Positions 35,686 through 42,470 of a DNA stretch of 62,853 nucleotides are shown piece by piece. Source of the DNA: BB31 sp964582525 (GTDB taxonomy: Bacteria; Pseudomonadota; Gammaproteobacteria; Beggiatoales; Beggiatoaceae); contig CAZOSP010000006.1 of assembly GCA_964582525.1 (NCBI GenBank), positions 1 to 62,853 on the forward strand, read 5' to 3'. A model generated the notes under the pieces. The model was given only the letters and a program-made list of their open reading frames with translations, searched no databases and had not been told where the DNA came from. Both the position numbers and the translations under genes were made by a program. Position 1 is the first letter of the stretch; each line of letters opens with the position of its first letter.

Positions 35686-36165
35686 TTATACGCATTCTAT
35701 TCCATACTGCTTCTCGATACGGGCTATTTCACGTTTTAAGTATGCAATTTGCGCTTTTGCCCAGACACCTGAATCTGTGTTTTGAATATTGTTCATTGCC
35801 GTACTTAAATACTCGCAAACATCCTCTTTGCCAGCATACCGTGCTAACGTAAATGGCAGATCACCTTCGGTAAGCGCGTAAACATCAGCACCAGATTTAA
35901 CTAATAACTCAACGAAGGCTAAGCTCGCCATTGACGCTGCTTCATGTAGCGGGGTGTGACCAACATCACCTCTAGCATTTATTTCAATACCCAGTTCTAT
36001 TAGTTCTTGAACGATTTCCAATTCTTTTCTTATAACGGCGATATGCAGCGCATTCTCGCCCTCATGGTTACACCAACTGATATTAGAAAAATCTGCGTCT
36101 TCAAAGGACGGAATATCTATTTTTACTGCCTGAAGAAAGTTTATCAGTGTTTTACTTCGTTCCAT
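35686..36165 (-). CDS. Ankyrin-repeat protein
   Basis: The 159-residue protein carries about three ankyrin repeats (about 32-125): ENALHIAVIRKELEIVQELI, TPLHEAASMASLAFVELLVK and a degenerate third LPFTLARYAGKEDVCEYL. It has no signal peptide or membrane segment. Ankyrin proteins bind other proteins; the partner is unknown. It lies between pyrH and the methyltransferase on the same strand, in a more AT-rich segment than the flanking translation genes, and looks like part of the inserted island. Confidence 0.8.
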   Translation of the reverse strand: MERSKTLINFLQAVKIDIPSFEDADFSNISWCNHEGENALHIAVIRKELEIVQELIELGIEINARGDVGHTPLHEAASMASLAFVELLVKSGADVYALTEGDLPFTLARYAGKEDVCEYLSTAMNNIQNTDSGVWAKAQIAYLKREIARIEKQYGIECV

Positions 36166-36210
36166 GTATTCCTCTGTCCATGCATCATGCTAAAAATCGT
36201 AAGCGTTCAT

Positions 36211-37422
36211 TTATGTGTTTTTTAATGTATTGACAATGCTTAATCCAACCTGATAAGCAACAGGAGGTGAAACCGAGTTGCCAATTTGTCCAAGCACTTG
36301 ATATACAGCTCCCGCAAATTCCCACGATTCGGGAAATCCTTGAATTAATCCAACATCTTGAACTGACAGTCTAAAGTGATCATTTTGAGCTGGAAATGCT
36401 GATGCTTTTTTTCTACTTGCTTGAACTCCGTTAGGCCATATTTGCATATCTGCCCATGCCTTTTGGCTTGCTGTACTATTTAGAATAGAAGTTGTATTTC
36501 TTTTTCCGGTAAAAGCACTTCTAATCGTTGGTGCTAAATTATCAAATCCAATATTTGGTAATCCTAAACATTCCCTGACACCCTTTGTTTTTGCCAAGTT
36601 ATCGTCAAACAAAGAACAAATATAGCCTGAATCTTGCTTACCCAGATGCTTCCAAGTATGAGTGGGTTGTGGAGGAGTAAATCTATTCAATTGATTTTTA
36701 TTTCTAAAGCCAATAAAGAAAACTCGTTTTCTGATTTGTGGAACGCCATAATCCGCAGCATGTATTTCAAATGTAGTTATTGCATAATCTGAAAGTTGAT
36801 CGAAAATATACTTCTTCACAAAATCTTTAAATTTTGGATTGAGTATGCCAGGTACATTTTCCGCTATGAATACATTAGGTTTTATTTTATTAACGGCTCG
36901 GTTAAATTCTCCCCACATATTTCTGTCATCATCTATACCTTTTTGTGAGCCAGCTATTGAAAATGGCTGACAGGGTGGTCCGCCATGAACTATGTCTATA
37001 GTTCCAGTATAAATACTCCAATCTATTTTTGTAACATCGCCTTCTTTGGGACCGCAATATATATTGTCGCATGCAAGATTAGAAACCAATGTATCCTTAC
37101 ATATAGGTATAAGCTCATAAGAAGCTACGTGGTTATATCCTGCTCTGAAAAAACCTAAATCTAAACCACCGCCTCCACTAAAAAGACTGATTGCGGTTAA
37201 GCCATTGTTTTCTATCTGAGGCATTAGTAAACTTGGATCAAAACAGGGGGTATTTACTGTGTGGACACAATGAAGAATCCCTTGTTCAGCAGAAAGTTTA
37301 GATAAGCGTGATTCATAAGAAATTTTTCTATACCATGCTCTTTTTTCATCAGTAATATCATACACTTTTTGAGCGCAGTTTTTATAAATGGATGTATTGT
37401 TAAAATATTGAGTAAATGTCAT
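36211..37422 (-). CDS. DNA (cytosine-5)-methyltransferase, type II R-M
   Basis: The 403-residue protein has the m5C methyltransferase motifs in order: I (LFSGGGGLDLGF, about 80-91), IV with the catalytic Cys (GGPPCQPFS), VI (ENVPG), VIII (QIRKRVFFIG), a target-recognition region (about 250-345) and X (GNSVSPPVAY). The first about 75 residues are an N-terminal extension. It starts two bases after a decayed endonuclease gene on the same strand, so this was a type II restriction-modification pair. The specificity cannot be read. Base composition is clearly more AT-rich than neighbouring tsf and pyrH, suggesting horizontal gain. Confidence 0.93.
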   Translation of the reverse strand: MTFTQYFNNTSIYKNCAQKVYDITDEKRAWYRKISYESRLSKLSAEQGILHCVHTVNTPCFDPSLLMPQIENNGLTAISLFSGGGGLDLGFFRAGYNHVASYELIPICKDTLVSNLACDNIYCGPKEGDVTKIDWSIYTGTIDIVHGGPPCQPFSIAGSQKGIDDDRNMWGEFNRAVNKIKPNVFIAENVPGILNPKFKDFVKKYIFDQLSDYAITTFEIHAADYGVPQIRKRVFFIGFRNKNQLNRFTPPQPTHTWKHLGKQDSGYICSLFDDNLAKTKGVRECLGLPNIGFDNLAPTIRSAFTGKRNTTSILNSTASQKAWADMQIWPNGVQASRKKASAFPAQNDHFRLSVQDVGLIQGFPESWEFAGAVYQVLGQIGNSVSPPVAYQVGLSIVNTLKNT

Positions 37423-37424
37423 TT

Positions 37425-37755
37425 TTATACACTCTTAAAATATTGTCGGACCATGATCCGTAGTTGCTCGGAATGATTCGTTGTGATTTCTGTCCATCCA
37501 TCAAAATAGCTAAAAGGGATATGCGGATTATTTAAGGTGCTTCCTCTTTCTATTAAATATTGCGCTCGCTGTTTGACTATTTCAAGCATTCTTCCCGGAC
37601 TATAGCCTTGATCCAAATCTTGCAGGCGTAAATATTGTTCTTTCTATTTTTAGAAAAGCATCTACTCCCGATCTTCTTTCTGTTTTATCTTTATGCAGAG
37701 CAAATAGAGCAATCATCGCTTCTTCTCTATCATCATCTTGAAAAATTTTTGTCAT
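37425..37755 (-). pseudogene. Decayed restriction endonuclease gene (frameshifted, internally deleted)
   Basis: A reading frame starts with ATG at 37755 (MTKIFQDDDREEAM, then KTERRSGVDAFLKIERT) and runs out of frame after about 40 residues. A second frame, from the stop near 37644 down to 37425, carries EQYLRLQDLDQGYSP, RAQYLIERGSTLNNPHIP and ends two bases before the methyltransferase start. The first part resembles the N-terminal region and the second the C-terminus of a type II endonuclease. The catalytic middle appears to be missing, because the total is only about 110 codons. The assignment as endonuclease rests mainly on its place before the methyltransferase. A sequencing error could explain a frameshift but not the short length. 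Confidence 0.6.
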
Positions 37756-37911
37756 TTAATGCTTTCATTATTTTTTATACAGAAATTGAAGTTCAGCCAT
37801 GTAGCGTTAGCGAAGTCAGGATAATGGTAAAAGGAGATTCTTCCAGATGTCGTTGTACGGTTTTTAAATGGAATCGGCAAGCGATGGGCGCAGTAACCGT
37901 TCATACCCCTT

Positions 37912-37946
37912 AAACCTTCCAGGTCTTCAAGACTTGGAAGGTTTTT
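37912..37946. terminator. Strong hairpin between tsf and the restriction-modification island
   Basis: AAACCTTCCAGGTCTT pairs with AAGACTTGGAAGGTTT (one G-T pair) around a two-base loop, with TTTT after it on the plus strand and A/T on the other side. It lies downstream of tsf on the minus strand and probably terminates the rpsB-tsf message before the island. The surrounding 37756-38050 holds no other recognised gene. Confidence 0.65.
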
Positions 37947-38050
37947 GACGGGAGTGAACATTAACTAGGCGCATGGTCATTCTATGCAAGCCGAGCCGAC
38001 AAACAGAGGCGTGAGTAAAAGCACCGCTTGGCGTTATTGAATCTTCACGC

Positions 38051-38920
38051 CTAAGCAGCGCTGGCTTGCTGCATCACTTCTTCAACAAAGTTATCGACTT
38101 TCTTCTCAATACCTTCGCCGACTTCAAAGCGGGCAAAACCGAGTGCTTTAGCATTGGCTTTTTGCAATAGATTGCTTATCATTTGCTCCGGGTCTTTGAC
38201 GAAAGGCTGACCTAATAGGGTCACTTCTTTGAGATATTTAGCAATACGCCCTTCCACCATTTTTCCAATGATTTCAGGTGGTTTTCCACTTTCTGCGGCT
38301 TGCGCGGAGAAAATCTCCCGCTCTTTTTCCAGCAATTCCGCAGGCACATCGTCAGCCGCTACACAAACCGGACGACTAGCCGCAATGTGCATGGCTATAT
38401 CTTTGGCTAATTCCGCGTCACCGCCTTCTAGCTCAACCAGCACGCCAATTCGCGTACCGTGTAAATAGACACCAAGATTGCTTGCCTGTGCCAAAGTCAC
38501 ACGCCGCACACTGATGTTTTCGCCAATCTTGGCAATCAAATCTTTGCGATTTTCTTCCACCGTTTTGCCATCCTCTAAAGGCGTTGCGAGTAAGGCTTCC
38601 GTATCAATAGTTTGATGTTTTAGAGCCGCGCCCGCTACCGCGCTGCAAAAATCTTTAAAATCATCGCCTTTGGCGACAAAATCAGTTTCACTGTTGATTT
38701 CTACCATTGCCGCAAGATCGCCCGCTTGAGCAACGCTGATTAAACCTTCTGCGGCAATGCGTCCGGCTTTCTTGGCAGCTTTAGCTTGCCCAGAAATGCG
38801 CATGGCTTCAATGGCTATTTCAATGTCCCCATTATTTTCTTGCAGTGCTTTTTTGCACTCCATCATGCCCGCGCCAGTACGTTCACGCAGCTCTTTTACT
38901 AATGCCGCTGTAATCTGCAT
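38051..38920 (-). CDS. tsf: Elongation factor Ts
   Basis: EF-Ts recycles EF-Tu-GDP. The 289-residue protein has the N-terminal UBA-like domain (LVKELRERTGAGMMECKKAL), the TDFVAKGDDF contact motif with EF-Tu, and the two-lobed core. Length is normal. It lies 82 bases after rpsB and would share its promoter. A hairpin terminator follows, instead of pyrH. Confidence 0.97.
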   Translation of the reverse strand: MQITAALVKELRERTGAGMMECKKALQENNGDIEIAIEAMRISGQAKAAKKAGRIAAEGLISVAQAGDLAAMVEINSETDFVAKGDDFKDFCSAVAGAALKHQTIDTEALLATPLEDGKTVEENRKDLIAKIGENISVRRVTLAQASNLGVYLHGTRIGVLVELEGGDAELAKDIAMHIAASRPVCVAADDVPAELLEKEREIFSAQAAESGKPPEIIGKMVEGRIAKYLKEVTLLGQPFVKDPEQMISNLLQKANAKALGFARFEVGEGIEKKVDNFVEEVMQQASAA

Positions 38921-39002
38921 AGGATAAACCTCAAAATTTAATTCGTTGGAAAATGCTGCCTAAAGCAGTTAGCTTTAGGCAGTTATCAGGGTGTTGACGT
39001 GT

Positions 39003-39923
39003 TTAAGCGGCGGTAACTGCTGCGCTTGCTTCAGCCGCGGGCGCGGATGCTGGCGCGTCATCAGGTATTGCTTCAGCCTCGTTCCCATGCTCTGCGTGGG
39101 AATGCGGCACTGTTTCCTCGTTTCCATGCTCTGCGAGGGAATGCGGCGTTGCTTGATCTGCAACGGCTTCTGCTTCAGCAACTTCGGACACCTGCTCAAC
39201 AGCTTCGACAAAATCGTTACTGCTGGCACTGACTTGCGCAGAAGTGCGAATGCCGTCCAAAATTGCTTCGGCAATGCCATCTGCATATAAACGGATAGCA
39301 CGAATTGCGTCGTCATTGCCCGGAATCACATAATCCACGTCATCCGGACTATTATTGGTATCCACTACGCCGACCACCGGAATACCTAGTTTTACCGCCT
39401 CTTTGACGGCGATTTTTTCGTGACCCACATCCAAAATGAACAGCGCGTCTGGCAGCCCGTTCATGTTTTTAATGCCGCCTAAACTACGTTCTAATTTTTC
39501 GCGCTCGCGGCTTAGGTCTAAAGCTTCTTTTTTAGTGAGCTTGTGTAAAGTGCCGTCGGTTTCCATTGCTTCTAAGTCTTTTAAGCGTTTAATGGAAGAT
39601 TTAACGGTTTTGTAGTTGGTCAACATGCCGCCTAACCAGCGGCGGTCAACAAAGGGCATACCGCATTTTTCAGCCGCGCTGCGAATCGCTTCTTGAGCGG
39701 CGCGTTTAGTGCCAACAAACAAAACCTTGGCGCGCCGCGAAGCGAGCTTGCCTAAAAAATTACTCGCATCGTTATACAACGGCAGGGTTTGTTCAAGATT
39801 GATAATATGAATCTTATTACGTTCCCCAAAAATGTAGCTTTTCATTTTGGGATTCCAATAACGAGACTGATGCCCGAAATGCACGCCCGCTTCCAACATT
39901 TGTCGCATAGAAATATTTGCCAT
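39003..39923 (-). CDS. rpsB: Ribosomal protein S2 with a repeat-derived C-terminal tail
   Basis: S2 binds the small subunit late in assembly and recruits S1. Residues 1 to about 235 are a normal S2 (MRQMLEAGVHFGHQSRYWNP, FVGTKRAAQEAIRSAA, PDALFILDVGHEKIAVKEA, IPVVGVVDTNNSPD). The remaining about 70 residues are an extra acidic, Ala/Glu-rich tail, making 306 residues against about 240 in E. coli. Within the tail, PHSLAEHGNE and PHSHAEHGNE are encoded by two tandem copies of a genomic palindromic repeat (39078-39148). The tail probably projects from the ribosome surface. The gene begins the minus-strand translation cluster. Confidence 0.95.
   Translation of the reverse strand: MANISMRQMLEAGVHFGHQSRYWNPKMKSYIFGERNKIHIINLEQTLPLYNDASNFLGKLASRRAKVLFVGTKRAAQEAIRSAAEKCGMPFVDRRWLGGMLTNYKTVKSSIKRLKDLEAMETDGTLHKLTKKEALDLSREREKLERSLGGIKNMNGLPDALFILDVGHEKIAVKEAVKLGIPVVGVVDTNNSPDDVDYVIPGNDDAIRAIRLYADGIAEAILDGIRTSAQVSASSNDFVEAVEQVSEVAEAEAVADQATPHSLAEHGNEETVPHSHAEHGNEAEAIPDDAPASAPAAEASAAVTAA
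39078..39148. repeat. Tandem GTTCCCA/TGGGAAT palindromic repeats inside rpsB
   Basis: Two nearly identical units, CCTCGTTCCCATGCTCTGCGTGGGAATGCGGC (39078-39109) and CCTCGTTTCCATGCTCTGCGAGGGAATGCGGC (39116-39147), differ at two bases. Each can form a hairpin between its TTCCCA and TGGGAA arms. They are in frame within the 3' end of rpsB. The arms resemble the intergenic copy at 16810-16847. Confidence 0.85.
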
Positions 39924-40144
39924 TTTTTACTCCGTATAGGGGTTGAGAACCTCCACGCATCCCAGCAACTGACCTCCAAATAGAAAGCACCCCAGTTGTT
40001 GTGTCGATACGTGTGTGAAGTTAAACATTCAGCCATTGTAATCAACTGAACATATCGCCATATTGAAAATCTACTCGAACATAGGCTTCGAGAGACTCTG
40101 TAAACGCACTAGATTTTGTTACAATCCGCGCCCTCACAGCCGTT

Positions 40145-40188
40145 GTAGGGCAGATTAAGGCGCGGCTTTTGGCACCGTATCTGCCAAT
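40145..40188. repeat. Diverged GTAGGGCGGATTAAG-type repeat upstream of map
   Basis: GTAGGGCAGATTAAGGCGCGGCTTTTGGCACCGTATCTGCC is a diverged copy of the element at 52213-52308 and 47751-47849. It lies in the 394-base divergent region between rpsB and map (39924-40317). That region must also hold both promoters; the only hint I see is a possible TACAAT -10 at 40120-40125 without a good -35. Confidence 0.7.
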
Positions 40189-40317
40189 TTTGCTGATACC
40201 GTACAGAATGGTCAGTTATCGAAAGCCTATCGCTAAAGCGTGCGCTTTATACCATATCAGACATTTTATAACAATCTGAATTACGTGAAATTCCTTTTTA
40301 AACCTAGCTGAAAAATT

Positions 40318-41103
40318 ATGGCAATCACCATTAAAACTCCCGAAGAAATCGAAAAAATGCGCCTTGCTGGACGCTTGGCAGCCGACGTGTTAATGATGAT
40401 AGAACCCTATGTTAAGCCCGGTGTCAGCACTGACGAACTGGATCGCATTTGCCATGATTACATGGTCAATGAACAAAAAGTCATTCCCGCCCCGTTAAAT
40501 TACAAAGGTTTTCCTAAATCGATTTGTGCCTCTTCCAACTACATTGTATGCCACGGTATTCCAAACCAGAAAAAGCTTAAAAAAGGCGATGTGGTCAACT
40601 TAGACATCACCATTATCAAGGACGGCTTTCACGGTGACACCAGCAAAATGTTTTTTGTCGGCGAACCCAGCATTGCCGCCAGACGGCTGGTAGAAATTGC
40701 TCGCGAATGCCTATTGCGTGGGATTGCCGAAGTGCGTCCGGGCGGGTATTTAGGCGACATTGGTTATGCCATCCAACGCCATGCCGAATCACAGCGTTGC
40801 TCGGTGGTGCGCGAATACTGCGGACACGGCATTGGGCGGAATTTCCACGAAGAACCGCAAGTCCTGCACTATGGCAAAAGGGGCGAGGGGGATAAACTCC
40901 AACCCGGCATGACCTTTACCATCGAACCCATGATCAATGCGGGCAAACGCCATGTGCGCTTACTGCCTGATGGTTGGACGGTATTGACCAAAGATCGCAG
41001 CTTATCAGCGCAATGGGAACATACGGTGTTAGTCACACACAGCGGTGTAGAGGTGCTGACCAAACGTATGGAAGAAGATTTTTCGCAGATTAGCGCGGTT
41101 TAG
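40318..41103 (+). CDS. map: Methionine aminopeptidase, type I
   Basis: Map removes the initiator methionine. The 261-residue protein has the pita-bread fold metal ligands in NLDITIIKDGFHGDTSKMF (two Asp), GHGIGRNFHEEP (His) and the Glu residues of FTIEPM and WEHTVLV. It is divergent from rpsB, the standard arrangement in proteobacteria. The start has no strong ribosome-binding site but agrees with the family. Beyond it lies the toxin-antitoxin patch. Confidence 0.96.
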   Translation: MAITIKTPEEIEKMRLAGRLAADVLMMIEPYVKPGVSTDELDRICHDYMVNEQKVIPAPLNYKGFPKSICASSNYIVCHGIPNQKKLKKGDVVNLDITIIKDGFHGDTSKMFFVGEPSIAARRLVEIARECLLRGIAEVRPGGYLGDIGYAIQRHAESQRCSVVREYCGHGIGRNFHEEPQVLHYGKRGEGDKLQPGMTFTIEPMINAGKRHVRLLPDGWTVLTKDRSLSAQWEHTVLVTHSGVEVLTKRMEEDFSQISAV

Positions 41104-41150
41104 TCGCTGCTGCCATTAACCCATCTTTAACACCCCACCCCCAAATTTCC

Positions 41151-41214
41151 GGTCTCCAGACCAGCACAAACGGCTTTCAGCCGCTGCGCTAAGTCTTACG
41201 ATGAGCACTCCCAG
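41151..41214. repeat. Cloverleaf-related palindromic repeat downstream of map
   Basis: Hairpins GGTCTCCAGACC (41151-41162) and CGGCTTTCAGCCG (41171-41183) are followed by a weaker arm and ACTCCCAG (41207-41214). Read on the minus strand it begins CTGGGAGTGC and has three arms, like the elements at 1-62 and 45379-45449, but the arm sequences differ. I treat it as a related architecture rather than a copy. Confidence 0.55.
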
Positions 41215-41221
41215 TCTTAAC

Positions 41222-41440
41222 TTAATGGCAGTGATGCGACGGCTCCGGCGATGAAGCGTATTCGGCATTATCGCTTGCAATTTCTTCAATATCCACTGCC
41301 AAACAGGCTTCCACCGCTTCATATAAATTTTGCAGCAGCTCTTCAAAAGAATCGCCCTGCGTTGCGCAACTCGCAATTGCCGGGACTTCCGCCCAATAAC
41401 CGCCTTCTTCGGCACGGTGAACGATTAGTTTTACTTTCAC
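41222..41440 (-). CDS. Orphan HicB-like antitoxin
   Basis: The 72-residue protein is a HicB/UPF0150 RNase-H-like domain (residues 1-52: KLIVHRAEEGGYWAEVPAI, TQGDSFEELLQNL). After it comes a short unrelated tail; its final residues PSHHCH are encoded by sequence resembling the end of the 114-bp repeat (CTTAATGGCAGT). There is no DNA-binding domain and no complete hicA next to it. It may be a surviving antidote or a relic. It lies about 120 bases from the VapC fragment. Confidence 0.7.
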   Translation of the reverse strand: MKVKLIVHRAEEGGYWAEVPAIASCATQGDSFEELLQNLYEAVEACLAVDIEEIASDNAEYASSPEPSHHCH

Positions 41441-41562
41441 TGGGGTTTTCCTTGGTTTTTTTTAAGTTGAACGCAACCAGTCGCCCAATTCCACTTAAAA
41501 CTTTAGCCACAGCGCTCAAGCGGTAAGCTCGGTAGGGTGCGCGACAATAAAGATGCCGCGCA

Positions 41563-41760
41563 CTACTTGGCTGGAGACACCACGTTTAACTCGGAAATGC
41601 CGCCAAAGTCTTTGTCTTCGGTGATGAGAATCGCATGATTTTGTAACGCGGAAGCGGCAATAATCGCATCAGGAAGTTTTAACTTATAAGTTTTCAAAGG
41701 CTGATTCACATTTTTGCTCATGCGCATGGTCAAGCACCGATCTGCCTCCTTTGTCAGCAC
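41563..41760 (-). pseudogene. C-terminal fragment of a VapC-type PIN-domain toxin
   Basis: Residues from KLKLPDAIIAASALQNHA to ILITEDKDFGGI are the typical C-terminal third of a PIN-domain ribonuclease, carrying the last conserved acidic residues. The N-terminal catalytic part is absent: the upstream codons come from the 114-bp direct repeat (41691-41804). No vapB antitoxin is seen. The fragment should be inactive as a nuclease. Confidence 0.65.
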
Positions 41761-41804
41761 GTCCGGTCTGCTTAATGGCAGTAACGCGAGAGTATGGAAA
41801 CAAG
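41691..41804. repeat. 114-bp direct repeat, copy A
   Basis: This stretch is the same as 43451-43564 except for four substitutions (two near 41742-41743, one near 41774, one near 41802), and the match ends sharply on both sides. Copies are 1,760 bases apart in direct orientation. Copy A interrupts the VapC fragment. There are no terminal inverted repeats. Its right end, around CTTAATGGCAGTAACGCGA, recurs in shorter form at 41218-41238 and inside hrpA near 46597-46612. Confidence 0.9.
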
Positions 41805-41808
41805 TGGT

Positions 41809-42036
41809 TCATTTGGTGCGCAAAAAGGTGTCGGGGGCAATAGCGGCTTGGCGTAGAATCGCCCGCAGCGTACCCTCTGGCATATCACCCGGATGCTTGG
41901 GTATCACCGTATAACGCTGAGTGTCGGGGTTGTACCAGATTTCATGACTGCCTGCGGCTTGGCGGTCGAAGTGAAAACCTAAGATTTTCAAACGGTGCGC
42001 AATGTCACGATAGGAAAAGCCGCTTAAGCGTCCCAT
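41809..42036 (-). CDS. hicA: HicA toxin (mRNA interferase)
   Basis: The 75-residue protein is a YcfA/HicA double-stranded-RNA-binding-fold ribonuclease. Its features are a helix RDIAHRLKILGFHFDRQ, the catalytic His in AAGSHEIW and the strand YTVIPKHPGDMPEGTLRAIL. It lies directly downstream of the hicB-like gene with a one-base gap, in the antitoxin-first order. Toxins of this family cut mRNA when the antitoxin is lost. All key residues look present. Confidence 0.88.
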   Translation of the reverse strand: MGRLSGFSYRDIAHRLKILGFHFDRQAAGSHEIWYNPDTQRYTVIPKHPGDMPEGTLRAILRQAAIAPDTFLRTK

Positions 42037-42037
42037 C

Positions 42038-42259
42038 TTAAACGCTAACCACCAAAGAACAGTCGAACTGCGCCGGCAATTGCGGCAGAACTTGCCGCTG
42101 GCTTTGTGCCGCGACTAATTTTTCCGCCACGTCACGGGCAATTTGCAGGGTTTCCGCCAGCGTCGCGCCTTGGGCAAGCAAGCCCTGAATATCGTCTGAA
42201 GTTGCCAGATAAACTCCTTCAGGGAGTTTTTCAATATGCAGTTGAATTAAGGTTTCCAT
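42038..42259 (-). CDS. hicB: HicB-like antitoxin
   Basis: The 73-residue protein is a compact HicB antitoxin (QLHIEKLPEGVYLATSDDIQ, LAQGATLAETLQIARDVAEK) without a DNA-binding extension. It precedes hicA by one base, so the pair is translationally coupled. A ribosome-binding-like GGATTCACC lies just before the ATG. Autoregulation, if any, would need another domain or HicA. Confidence 0.85.
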   Translation of the reverse strand: METLIQLHIEKLPEGVYLATSDDIQGLLAQGATLAETLQIARDVAEKLVAAQSQRQVLPQLPAQFDCSLVVSV

Positions 42260-42470
42260 GGTGAATCCTGCCTGTGATTGCCGCGCCGAGGCGCGGGATC
42301 CGAAATTTTAAAATTGTTTAAAACAAAAGGGAGCAATAGCCCTTTGGAATCCCCCATTAAAGCCGCGCTAACGCGCTTTTTAGTCAAAACCTGCCATGTT
42401 TGTAAAACCTGTCAGGTCTCGTGCTATTTTGCCAAGGACAAAAGCGCAAAAAAGCAAAGGGCGAACGTCC

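Noticed and set aside
39003..39148. Repeats in rpsB as a CRISPR-like array
   Set aside because: Only two units with a six-base spacer, in frame and palindromic; there are no spacers or cas genes.
41441..41562. A possible hicA remnant beside the orphan hicB-like gene (minus-strand RLSAVAKVLSGIG)
   Set aside because: Only a short, weak resemblance to the HicA first helix, with no catalytic His and no supporting start.
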